In this document: in pieces, positions 19,292-27,292 of the stretch | Position numbering within the stretch: the stretch's first letter is position 1 | Layout: each line of letters begins with the position of its first letter | Assembly (NCBI GenBank): GCA_024681295.1 | Contig: JAILBC010000170.1 | Location: forward strand, 1-59,192 | Source: Bacteroidales bacterium | GTDB taxonomy: Bacteria > Bacteroidota > Bacteroidia > Bacteroidales > F082 | Length of the DNA: 59,192 bases | Direction of reading: 5' to 3' | Notes under the pieces: generated by a model | The model's input: only the letters and a program-made list of their open reading frames with translations | What the model was told of the DNA's origin: nothing | The model's database searches: none | Position numbers and translations under genes: made by a program

Positions 19292-20122
19292 TTATGTTTC
19301 TATATACCCCTCTTGATCATAACACCGATGGTATTTGTTGATTAAGTCAATAACAAACTGAATATCTTTTTCATCACTCTTCAAAAAGCCGAATCGAGAC
19401 AACTGGCTATCATACCGTTCTTGCGAGCCTTTTTGTAATCTCTTCTCAATATCTGACGGGATGAAAAATGATGAACGTTCAACAAGGTATTGATGGAACT
19501 CCTTCAAAAAGATATGAATGCCTGCCAAATCAAAATCACCGAAATGGACATACCGATTGGGGATGGACTGGAGCCATGAACGAAGGTCTGTGGATTGAGG
19601 ATAGCGGGAAACAAACAAAAAGCGATGCTTGCCAATTTCTGATTCGAATAGTTGTCTTTGTTGACGAATCATTCGGAAGTTCTCCATGTTCTCAATACCC
19701 ACAACAACGAAATCCTCAGGAATGGAAAAAGATTTCCAATCTGTGATAAACAAGAAACTGCCCTCAATGGGATTGATGACCATCTCTCTGTTGTTCATCA
19801 GACATGTTAATGGCTCGTAGCAATTTACAGGGAATCCTGGACAAGAGCGGACTTTCACCAACTTGGAATTACCCGTTTCTGCAGCCATTGAAGCACGAGA
19901 ATCAGAACCACTGCCTTCCAGCATACGATAGCTTTCATCTTTGTCTATGAGAAACCGCTTCAATGTCTCAATATCACGAGCTTTATATAATTTCTTTGAG
20001 CCATGGGTTACTACCAATAATAAACCCTCAGCCATCAGTTCGTCAAGCCATTTACCTCTTAGATGAGAACCCGCCACCTGCTTGCCCGCTATCAAAGCTT
20101 GTAAAGATGCACTTATTGCCAT
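19292..20122 (-). CDS. jetD: JetD, Wadjet Toprim nuclease subunit
   Basis: Putative DNA-cutting subunit of the Wadjet anti-plasmid system, 276 residues. A winged-helix-like N-terminus (about 1-60) is followed by a topoisomerase VI-like Toprim domain. The acidic residues are visible: Glu144 in VVVGIENMENF and Asp196/Asp198 in YVHFGDFDLAG. In Wadjet, JetABC extrudes DNA loops and JetD cleaves small circular DNA. It is shorter than the roughly 350-400 residues I expect for JetD of well-studied systems, mainly at the N-terminus, so this may be a different subtype. It follows jetC after 13 bases and is the last gene of the operon. Confidence 0.88.
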   Translation of the reverse strand: MAISASLQALIAGKQVAGSHLRGKWLDELMAEGLLLVVTHGSKKLYKARDIETLKRFLIDKDESYRMLEGSGSDSRASMAAETGNSKLVKVRSCPGFPVNCYEPLTCLMNNREMVINPIEGSFLFITDWKSFSIPEDFVVVGIENMENFRMIRQQRQLFESEIGKHRFLFVSRYPQSTDLRSWLQSIPNRYVHFGDFDLAGIHIFLKEFHQYLVERSSFFIPSDIEKRLQKGSQERYDSQLSRFGFLKSDEKDIQFVIDLINKYHRCYDQEGYIET

Positions 20123-20135
20123 AAATGATGCCCTG

Positions 20136-23100
20136 TTAAATCCGTTTCAACAATTTCTCCACTCTCGTCTTCACGCCATGCTTACTCAATAGATACGTAT
20201 AGCGGTAATCATACGGATTATACGAAGTTGGGGAACTGTTGATGAGGTATATGTTGCGTGAGTTGGCAAATTGCAAGATGCCCTTGATGTTGTTAGGATG
20301 CAGGCGTCCAATCTCGTCCATCATGCAATGCACGATGAAGTCACCACTCTTCTTGGCTGCCTTCTTCTTGAAAACATTAATAAGCATGATGTTGACCATT
20401 GCTTTCACCAGTATGTCTGTGCCATCAGAGCCCACATTGTTGATGCGCTCCACCCAGTTGGTATCGTTGTCATTCTCCTTCACACGGAACTGTAAGCGGA
20501 AGGTGTCGCCAAGCGACACCGTTAGGCGGTTTGGTTCGTTCTGCAACTGATGAGAGAGACTCTTCAGATAGTCCACTACCCTGCGGTTCACCTCATCACG
20601 ATTGTCGCTTGAAAAGAGGTTGAGTTCACCTATTGAGAGTGCATTCTCGGCAGTATAGTCATGAATGGAAATGAGCAACTGCATCAGCTTGTCGGACGAT
20701 TCATTTGCCCTAAGCTCAATGCTCTTGATGACTCCGACAAAGTTTTTCTCTACAAAGTCACGATTGATGTCGAGTATCACGCCATCCACATCCGAACGTC
20801 GTTTCATAAGCTCACCAATCTCCGTGGAGATACGTCCTAGTATGTCTTTATAGTGTTCGCTGGTACGGCGTTGGAACTCTTCAATCTTGTTGTTGTCCAT
20901 GAAGTCCTGCAAGTCAACAGCAATCTGCAGGTAGTCGCTGTCCGTCACAGGCATGGTGTTGAAATGGAAGGCGTTCTGTGGTTTGAAATTGCGATTGAAG
21001 TTGACAACCGTATCTTTCAGCTTGTCTATCGAATCCCGTTTCTGGTTCACCGTTCCGCGAAGCTGACTCAACAGTTGCTGGCAATCCTGGTTGGTTGTTC
21101 TCGCCTTATCATCAGAGAGGAAAGTATCTGGCACCAAGTGCTCATTTTCCACAACCTGATGATAAAGGTTCAGGCCCTCTCGTCTATGTGTTAGATTCTT
21201 GAGAATTGTCTTTTGCCGTTCTTCCAATTCCTGTCGTTTTTTCTCTATCCGCGCCCGCTTGTCTTCGTAACGCTGACGCATCATGGCGAGTTGTTGCTCA
21301 ATGTCTTTGATGGTATTCTTGAGTTCCGGTTCCTTGGCGAACAGGTTCTGTTCTGCATCGCGATACCTGATGACGATTGGTCGCTCATTATCAATTCTCG
21401 TCAACAATGCCTTTAAATCCTCCAGAGCTTTGCGGTATTGTTCGAGCAGTGCTACATCTACACCCTTGCCTGCAAGCTCAGATTTCTGCTGTTCATCAAG
21501 CTGGGCTTTCTGGGCTTCAAACTCCCGATTCCTAACTGATGCTTCCGATTCCTGCTTCTCTTTGAATGTGCGCAGTTCATCATCGAGCGCTTTTGCAGAT
21601 TTATTAAAGGCAGTATCAAGGTCTTTGAGCTCCTTCTTGTTCTTGGCCTCCTTTTTCTGTTGGTCTTCCGTTTCCGCTTGCACTTTTAGAAGTGCTTCGT
21701 TGAAGGCATGTTCGCGAGCCTCTTTCTCTTTTGCGACAAGCTCCTGCTCTTCCATCTCCAGTTTGTGCTGTTGGTTCTGCAAGTTCTGTCGTTTGACGGG
21801 TATCTGCTCTTCCTCAACCTTTAATAAAGTGGCCTTATGACGAAGCGGATTGAGTAGCGCAGCATATTTTTTTCCGAGTTTCGATATTTCTTCTTGTAGG
21901 GAAACGGGCAATTGTGCAAGCTTACGGTTTATCTGCTGCACCTGTTCTTCCAAAGCCTTCTTTTCCTCTCGATATTCATCAGGTGTGCGATGCACAGAGT
22001 CTATATTATCTAAATTTAGCTTTACGCCAAAAAAACTGTCGGATGCTACCCCCAACTTAGGTTCAAGGCCTTCGGCATAAAGGATCCGCTCTTCATCAAC
22101 AACCTTGCCTATCGTTTCTTCCCAACTTTCTGCATTCTCGCAAAGCCAATGATAAAGAGAGCCATCCAGATGGGCGAGCAAATCATTAATTTTTGCAATT
22201 TGCTCACGATACTGGTCGCGACTACCCTCAAGGCGTTCCTGCTCACGTTGATAGGCTTGTTTCAGTTCGGTCTCCTTCATCTCATACTCAGCAGTAATCT
22301 GATTAATCTGACTTTGTACGGCGGTCTGTTGAGCCGCTTTTTCTTTCTCTTCCAAAGCCAACTGTAGCAATTGTTCCGCAACCTGCTTTATTTTTTCTGC
22401 CATAGGATGCCACTGACGGAGTTCTTTCCGTGCGCTGTCAGCTCTGAACTGTTCTGCCAATAACAACTGAAGACGTTCATCAGACTCATGTCGCCAACTA
22501 TTGAAAGCGTCCAAGAGCTGATTCCTGTTTTTCGTGCGTTCATCCTCCAGACGCTTACGCTCTTTCTGTAACTCAGATTGTTTCTTATAATATGCCTCTT
22601 TCTGGCTGTTCTCAAATGCCTGACGAGCGTTCTCTAGTTTTCCTCGCGCAATATTGTATTTCTCTTCAATCGAGTCATGAGTTTTCAAAAAGTCATCCAG
22701 TAGCATCTGTTTGTTGGCCTTTTCCTGTTTGATGGCATCCTCGCGATTTGCAAGCGCAAGTTTGTCCTCAATGCCCATAGTAGCGAAATCTTTTCTTGCC
22801 TGAGCAATCTCTTTAAGCTTTCCTTTCTTGGCTCCCAACTCTTGATTCAGGGCGTCTTTCTCTTTGTCATATTCGGCTGTGAGTTCCTTTTCGCGGCTAT
22901 GTTCCTTTTCCGTATCCGTTTTCACTTCTGCTGCATCTGCCTCTAAAAGAGGTATCTGTTGTTCGCTTTCAGCCACAGCAAAATTCAGCATGTGCCATAC
23001 ATCCAACAACTGTTGGTCAAGAGCCACAATCTTTCGTCCCTGTTCAGCAATCTTCAATGCCTGTTGGCGTACAGGATAATTACCTTCTCGTGTCTGACGG

Positions 23101-23783
23101 AACCAGCAGTCTATCTCGTCATACTCTCGCTCGAAGTCTGTCACCAATCGTCTGTAGGTCTGCAGGTCGATGGGCAGATCTTCATCTGCCATAGACTGTA
23201 TGATAGTGTTCTTTACAAAGTCTGCATCTAGTTTAGTATTCAGAAATACGTTCTGAATGCTTCGAGGAATGTTCTGATAGTGGGAGCTCTGAACCAATGA
23301 ATAACGGGTGTATTTATGGTCATGGGTGTTGCCAAAGATAATGTCCTTGAACATCACTCCTGAGTCTATTCTCGCTGATACAGCGACGTTTTTGTCGATA
23401 CGCTCACGTATTTTCACCCAATCACTCAATACTTGCTTATCGTCATCGATTAGCCATTCACGCTGATATGGCGCATCAATGAATCGCCAGGACGCACGCC
23501 CTTGGTATCTGCTTACCAAAATGGTATAAGCCCCATTGTCGTGCATTACCTCATAAAGGATATGTGAGTTAGACTGGCGGAAATAGAATTCATCAAATGA
23601 TTTCTGCCCCAATTGAATGCCCAGGCGATGCTTATCGGCATTGTAGAAGAACAGCAACGCTCTCAAGACGGTACTTTTACCTACGCCCTGCGTTCCTGTA
23701 AAATGCACATTGCCATCAACAGAAATCTCCGCATATGGTATGTTGGCGCTATTGATAAATATAATCTTATTCAGGTATTTCAT
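20136..23783 (-). CDS. jetC: JetC, Wadjet SMC/MukB-like ATPase
   Basis: Condensin-like ATPase of 1215 residues, the motor of the Wadjet loop extruder. The N-terminal head has Walker A GTQGVGKST at residues 30-38. Long charged heptad-rich coiled coils (roughly 240-540 and 620-900) flank a hinge-like part. The C-terminal head has a signature-like NNVGSDGTDIL near 1100 and Walker B IVHCMMDEIGRLHP near 1150. The start ATG lies inside the last 17 bases of the upstream AlbA_2 gene, so translation is coupled to it. In an ancestral operon the same start would have overlapped jetB. Confidence 0.92.
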   Translation of the reverse strand: MKYLNKIIFINSANIPYAEISVDGNVHFTGTQGVGKSTVLRALLFFYNADKHRLGIQLGQKSFDEFYFRQSNSHILYEVMHDNGAYTILVSRYQGRASWRFIDAPYQREWLIDDDKQVLSDWVKIRERIDKNVAVSARIDSGVMFKDIIFGNTHDHKYTRYSLVQSSHYQNIPRSIQNVFLNTKLDADFVKNTIIQSMADEDLPIDLQTYRRLVTDFEREYDEIDCWFRQTREGNYPVRQQALKIAEQGRKIVALDQQLLDVWHMLNFAVAESEQQIPLLEADAAEVKTDTEKEHSREKELTAEYDKEKDALNQELGAKKGKLKEIAQARKDFATMGIEDKLALANREDAIKQEKANKQMLLDDFLKTHDSIEEKYNIARGKLENARQAFENSQKEAYYKKQSELQKERKRLEDERTKNRNQLLDAFNSWRHESDERLQLLLAEQFRADSARKELRQWHPMAEKIKQVAEQLLQLALEEKEKAAQQTAVQSQINQITAEYEMKETELKQAYQREQERLEGSRDQYREQIAKINDLLAHLDGSLYHWLCENAESWEETIGKVVDEERILYAEGLEPKLGVASDSFFGVKLNLDNIDSVHRTPDEYREEKKALEEQVQQINRKLAQLPVSLQEEISKLGKKYAALLNPLRHKATLLKVEEEQIPVKRQNLQNQQHKLEMEEQELVAKEKEAREHAFNEALLKVQAETEDQQKKEAKNKKELKDLDTAFNKSAKALDDELRTFKEKQESEASVRNREFEAQKAQLDEQQKSELAGKGVDVALLEQYRKALEDLKALLTRIDNERPIVIRYRDAEQNLFAKEPELKNTIKDIEQQLAMMRQRYEDKRARIEKKRQELEERQKTILKNLTHRREGLNLYHQVVENEHLVPDTFLSDDKARTTNQDCQQLLSQLRGTVNQKRDSIDKLKDTVVNFNRNFKPQNAFHFNTMPVTDSDYLQIAVDLQDFMDNNKIEEFQRRTSEHYKDILGRISTEIGELMKRRSDVDGVILDINRDFVEKNFVGVIKSIELRANESSDKLMQLLISIHDYTAENALSIGELNLFSSDNRDEVNRRVVDYLKSLSHQLQNEPNRLTVSLGDTFRLQFRVKENDNDTNWVERINNVGSDGTDILVKAMVNIMLINVFKKKAAKKSGDFIVHCMMDEIGRLHPNNIKGILQFANSRNIYLINSSPTSYNPYDYRYTYLLSKHGVKTRVEKLLKRI

Positions 23784-25371
23784 CTTCGTTCATGTTTTTA
23801 AGCCGTCGTTCTTTCAACGTTTCAAGCATTGCTAATCCCAACTCTGTTAATACCCATTCACCATCCTTTCGACCACCCTTGCGAGTTAAGATGCTCCTTA
23901 ATTGTAGGTTCTCTATATCACGTTTGATAGTCCTTGTCGCAACGCCGTTCTTTAATGACATTTCTGGTATTGTCACGAAAGAATCCTCAACGATCATCTC
24001 CAATATAATCAATTGTCTTTCAGTAAGTTCTTTGGTGACGTCTTTGGTGACATCTTTGGTGACATTTGGCTCCTTTGCGCCCATTTGTTCAACCAAGAGG
24101 GTATCGGTCACGAATTCTGGATGACATGGAATGTCTATCAAGAAGTACGTCCTCTCCTCGTCCGTTTCAATAGTTGCTCTAGGCGAGCCGTTGGCTTTCA
24201 GTTCGTCCTGAATGGTGGGAATACCTGTTGCGCGACCCTCGGTCAGATCCAACTCCTTTAAGAACTCACCAAGCCTACGGTTACGATAGCGGCGCGAGCG
24301 CAACGACTTACCCTCACGCACCGCCTTCATCGGTATGGTGTGATTAGGTCCGGAGAAATTCAGTATAGATATTTTATCTGGCTCAATGGTAATCTCCACT
24401 GGCTCGCGTATCGTCCAATCGCGATGATACAGCGAATTCACAACTGCTTCTTCTAGCGCCTGATAGGGATAATTGTAGAACTTGTCGGAATGCTCGTCGT
24501 TCTTGGGCTTCAGTATTTTCTTTTTGACTACATTGGTACGCAAGTAACTCAGCGTTTCTTTAATCATCGTCGGCACGTTTCCCCTAATAGGTTCTACCTC
24601 AATCAAGTTATTGGGATTCTTTTCGCGCCCTTCAGGGAATAGCACAATCTCCACTTGAGACTGCTTGAAGAAACGGTCTGGACGCTCAGCGAACATCATG
24701 GCCGCCACGTTCTTGATGTTATATCCCTCGGGTGTCGGCTCCAACAGTTCCATCTGTTCCAGCACCGATTTCATGTTTTCCGTCAACGAATCGCTGGCAA
24801 GGCTGCTTTTCACTTTCACCAGATAGTCGTGCAATAGCAGCGGCGAGATGTCCTTCAGCGTTATCTGGTCGTTTCCTCGGTCGTCAAACGGCGTACGGTT
24901 AGCCAGGTCTATCAGCTCACGTTCATATTCACCCTTAGGTACAATGCTGCTACTGTTATATCGGATGTAGTAGTTGTAAGTTTTCTGTTTGGCGGTGATT
25001 TGGTCAGGCACCTTGTATGGGCGACGCTCACCAGCTGATACCTTGATGACCAGAATTGTCTTCCCGTCGGCCTCCTCAATATACAGCCGCGGTTGATAGT
25101 AAGGCTGCATCAGGTTGTTGTAGCCTACCATATCTTTCTCTATGGGCTCGATTTGGTTGGGGTCGATACCGACAACAGGACGGATAGGGCGACCGCTCAT
25201 TTCCTTAACACCCACCACTATATAACCGCCACCCGTCTCGTCAAAGTCGTTGGCAAAGGCGCACACGCTACGGTAGATGGCATCTGGGTTCCATCCCATC
25301 TTATACTCAATGCGGTCACACTCTACAGCTCGTCCACTGAGCAATTCTTCTATGTTAATTGGTAGTTTCAT
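23767..25371 (-). CDS. AlbA_2 (Schlafen-type) / GHKL ATPase / winged-helix protein nested in Wadjet operon
   Basis: Protein of 534 residues not part of the standard JetABCD set. Domains: an AlbA_2 nucleic-acid-binding domain (about 5-125; VECDRIEYK, CAFANDF, GGGYIVVGV), a HATPase_c_4/GHKL region (about 300-395; ALEEAVVNSLYHRDW and GRATGIPTI), a threefold VTKD repeat (437-447), and a C-terminal winged helix (about 450-510). Such proteins are often named RecG or transcriptional regulator, but no helicase motifs exist. ATG 25371 (MKLPINIEELL) fits the family; ATG 25401, inside jetB, is in frame and would add ten residues resembling a lost jetC start. Role unknown: regulator or added defence effector. 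Confidence 0.85.
   Translation of the reverse strand: MKLPINIEELLSGRAVECDRIEYKMGWNPDAIYRSVCAFANDFDETGGGYIVVGVKEMSGRPIRPVVGIDPNQIEPIEKDMVGYNNLMQPYYQPRLYIEEADGKTILVIKVSAGERRPYKVPDQITAKQKTYNYYIRYNSSSIVPKGEYERELIDLANRTPFDDRGNDQITLKDISPLLLHDYLVKVKSSLASDSLTENMKSVLEQMELLEPTPEGYNIKNVAAMMFAERPDRFFKQSQVEIVLFPEGREKNPNNLIEVEPIRGNVPTMIKETLSYLRTNVVKKKILKPKNDEHSDKFYNYPYQALEEAVVNSLYHRDWTIREPVEITIEPDKISILNFSGPNHTIPMKAVREGKSLRSRRYRNRRLGEFLKELDLTEGRATGIPTIQDELKANGSPRATIETDEERTYFLIDIPCHPEFVTDTLLVEQMGAKEPNVTKDVTKDVTKELTERQLIILEMIVEDSFVTIPEMSLKNGVATRTIKRDIENLQLRSILTRKGGRKDGEWVLTELGLAMLETLKERRLKNMNEDEIPE
23774..23790 (-). repeat. Right-hand copy of jetB/jetC junction repeat
   Basis: Seventeen bases covering the end of the AlbA_2 gene and the ATG of jetC; 15 of 17 match 25392-25408. 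Both copies encode the peptide NEDEIP in the upstream gene and contain an overlapping ATGARATAC start in the downstream frame. The pair brackets the AlbA_2 gene. Confidence 0.75.
24028..24063 (-). repeat. Three in-frame 12-base repeats encoding VTKD
   Basis: Three near-identical 12-base units (24028-24039, 24040-24051, 24052-24063) encode VTKD VTKD VTKE in the linker between the ATPase-like part and the winged helix. Copy-number change would alter linker length without shifting the frame. Confidence 0.8.
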
Positions 25372-25381
25372 ATTAGTTTTT

Positions 25382-25942
25382 TTACACCTCCGGTATCTCA
25401 TCCTCGTTAGCTATTTGAATCATATTTACCAGTTCCTCGGCATAGCGGAATGCTGAAGTAATCTTATAGGTCTCATCCTGTTCGCTAATGCACTCAGCAA
25501 ACCCCATACTCAGCATTTCCTGAAGTAGTTTATTCACAATCTCTATATATGACCCCACGCCGTACTTCTTAAATAAATGACCGGCTTTCTCTTTCAATTC
25601 AATATCCAGACTTATTTGCTCTATCAAATGGCTCTTGCGAAACTGATAGCCAGCCGTAAACGACTGGTTATAACACTTTAGGAAGTCCAAATAATCGAGC
25701 CACTTGGAAAAACTGTCCAATTTTTGCTCAATAGACTGTTTCCCTTCGCCTATTCGTGAAAAATAGAAATAACCATTGCCTGATTCCAATTGTAGACCGA
25801 TTTCCTGAAAAAAGTCAGTATAATCGTCCATATTCTCCTCAATATCCTCATATAAATGACGGATAGAGGTATCTGTACTATCAACCGAGAGAAATTCTCC
25901 ACGGCTCAGTCGCTCGTATATTCTTTGAGTGTTATTTCGCAT
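25382..25942 (-). CDS. jetB: JetB (MksE-like), Wadjet condensin accessory subunit
   Basis: Small winged-helix (KITE/MksE-like) protein of 186 residues that should bind the kleisin-like JetA and the JetC heads. It has an all-helical start (RIYERLSRGEFLSVDS) and a second winged-helix part with SMGFAECISEQDETYKIT. Identification rests on size and position between jetA and jetC as well as sequence. It overlaps jetA by 11 bases. Its last residues, NEDEIPEV, nearly repeat the last residues of the downstream AlbA_2 protein, NEDEIPE. Confidence 0.8.
   Translation of the reverse strand: MRNNTQRIYERLSRGEFLSVDSTDTSIRHLYEDIEENMDDYTDFFQEIGLQLESGNGYFYFSRIGEGKQSIEQKLDSFSKWLDYLDFLKCYNQSFTAGYQFRKSHLIEQISLDIELKEKAGHLFKKYGVGSYIEIVNKLLQEMLSMGFAECISEQDETYKITSAFRYAEELVNMIQIANEDEIPEV
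25392..25408 (-). repeat. Left-hand copy of jetB/jetC junction repeat
   Basis: Seventeen bases at the end of jetB, matching 23774-23790 at 15 positions in the same orientation. The copy contains an ATG at 25401 that opens the AlbA_2 frame with MRYRR, similar to the jetC start MKYL. It looks like a remnant of the original jetC start codon region. Confidence 0.75.
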
Positions 25943-27131
25943 AGATTATAGGATATTCAATGTCTTGATAAATTGCGTATTCCTCAGTCATACGACATTC
26001 GTTTGGATGAAGGATGACCAACTGGCAGAAGAGGGCGGCATGATCTTCAATATCACGCTTCGCCTCATAGTCGTATCTCAGAATAAAATCAAACAGATTG
26101 TAACTTGACGCAGAAAATGCATTCCATACTTCAGAAGGATCAATGCCTTTCAATTTTTGAACATGTTCCTGCAAATCCTCGTCTGTCAACGGTTCGGCTT
26201 CTGTCCGTGCAGTTTTTTTCAAGCCGTTACGCTCGGCTATCCGCCTCAGTATGGTTACTATCTGGTCGTTCTCCCTCAACATTTCCAACGAGAGGCGGAT
26301 TCTGTTGTATTGCCGGGATTCCATCCAAAGTGGGTTGCTGTCCTCCAACACCTGCAACAGATTGGTGTCCGTCTTGATGAGCAACTGGTCTTGAAGATAT
26401 TTCAGCTTGCGTATCTTCTTGTAGAGCTGGTTCTGTTGTTCAATCTGGTTGATATAGACAATAATCTGTCTGTCTATCTCCATCAGCGCATGGTACGCCT
26501 CCACAAAAGCATACTTCACATCACTGCATGTCTTGGACATGTGTGGGTCATTGGCCATGAGAAAAAAGGCGTGCTCATTATCCATCAGTTTCTCACACTC
26601 ACGTATCATCGAGCGGATGCTGTGGCTCTTTTCATCAAGATTCTGCAGCTTCTTTTTCTTGATGATGTAGTTTGGCTCCTGCTTATAGGCATTATCCATA
26701 TTTCGCTTCAAGTCCACCACATTCTTCAATGTTCGGAATCCCGTCTTTTTCAATAGTTGCCGCACACTATCCTGGTATCCAGCCTTACGATTGGCATTTG
26801 TTTCTTGCAGGTAATAGCCAATGTATTCTTTGAGGGTGTTAATACATTCTTGTACGCTGAGTACATTGATTTCCTCATTTACATTCAGCACCTCCTCGAA
26901 GAAGTTTAGGTAGTCGCTTTCAATCTCTACTGTATTTCCTGTTTCAATCAACACCCCATAGTCCACGAGTCTTCTGAGTCGCGCCTCATTTCCTCCCACG
27001 AGTTCCAAAGCCAACCCTAACGAAAACTTCATCAGTTTTCGTTTCTCAAACAACTCACTCAGCAATCCATGTTCGCGCGCGAGTGTTTTTGTTAGCTCTT
27101 CTATCGTCTTGAAATGTGAAAGAATCTCCAT
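25932..27131 (-). CDS. jetA: JetA, Wadjet kleisin-like subunit
   Basis: First gene of the Wadjet operon, 399 residues. It is mostly helical, with an N-terminal winged-helix-like part (LVDYGVLIETGNTVEIESDY), a central coiled region, and a C-terminal end YPIIYAK, consistent with the kleisin-like JetA/MksF family that bridges JetC heads. No catalytic motif is expected. A promoter lies 20 bases upstream and jetB overlaps its end by 11 bases. A housekeeping MksBEF condensin is the alternative reading, but the linked jetD nuclease gene favours defence. Confidence 0.82.
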   Translation of the reverse strand: MEILSHFKTIEELTKTLAREHGLLSELFEKRKLMKFSLGLALELVGGNEARLRRLVDYGVLIETGNTVEIESDYLNFFEEVLNVNEEINVLSVQECINTLKEYIGYYLQETNANRKAGYQDSVRQLLKKTGFRTLKNVVDLKRNMDNAYKQEPNYIIKKKKLQNLDEKSHSIRSMIRECEKLMDNEHAFFLMANDPHMSKTCSDVKYAFVEAYHALMEIDRQIIVYINQIEQQNQLYKKIRKLKYLQDQLLIKTDTNLLQVLEDSNPLWMESRQYNRIRLSLEMLRENDQIVTILRRIAERNGLKKTARTEAEPLTDEDLQEHVQKLKGIDPSEVWNAFSASSYNLFDFILRYDYEAKRDIEDHAALFCQLVILHPNECRMTEEYAIYQDIEYPIIYAK

Positions 27132-27150
27132 GATAATCTACGCCTGAACA

Positions 27151-27158
27151 CAAAAGTA
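27151..27158 (-). promoter_or_regulatory. Promoter of the Wadjet operon
   Basis: TACTTTTG on the minus strand fits TAnnTTTG, and a TTG lies 17 bases further upstream, the usual spacing for a Bacteroidota -33/-7 promoter. The predicted leader before jetA is about 13 bases. Confidence 0.65.
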
Positions 27159-27208
27159 CGATTATTTTTTAGAAGCAAGCAAGTTTATCATAGAAAACTG
27201 ATGCAAAA

Positions 27209-27243
27209 AGAGGCGGCCTCGTCGAGGCCGCCTCTCCTTGTTT
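27209..27243 (-). terminator. Hairpin downstream of the C25 protease gene; right copy of the 35-base repeat
   Basis: A 12-bp stem (27209-27220 with 27224-27235) with a GTC loop, identical over 35 bases to 19255-19289. Read on the minus strand it is followed by TTTTT, so it can end the transcript of the C25 protease operon. Its plus-strand tail (CCTTGTTTT) has the form of a plus-strand terminator although no plus-strand gene precedes it here, consistent with being a duplicate of the porV terminator. Confidence 0.8.
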
Positions 27244-27246
27244 TAA

Positions 27247-27272
27247 GGAGTTAGGAATTTACTCCTAACTCC
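27247..27272. repeat. Short inverted repeat beside the protease stop
   Basis: GGAGTTAGGA at 27247-27256 pairs with TCCTAACTCC at 27263-27272, and CTCCTAAC recurs once more at 27283-27290. It lies in the 49 bases between the palindromic repeat and the protease stop codon. It may add to termination; otherwise its role is unclear. Confidence 0.6.
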
Positions 27273-27292
27273 TAACTTCTCACTCCTAACTA

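Noticed and set aside
24028..24063. CRISPR-like array
   Set aside because: Units are 12 bases, contiguous, in frame and without spacers. No CRISPR array was seen anywhere in the window.
23767..25371. RecG helicase identity for the gene nested in the Wadjet operon
   Set aside because: Databases often label AlbA_2/HATPase_c_4 proteins this way, but there are no Walker A/B or helicase motifs.
19292..27131. Housekeeping Mks condensin rather than defence
   Set aside because: The gene set includes a JetD-type Toprim nuclease gene and the locus has island-like repeat borders; still, only functional tests separate the two.
19290..27208. Integrative element with its own recombinase
   Set aside because: No integrase, transposase, tRNA gene or att-like core was found; only the palindromic repeats mark the borders.
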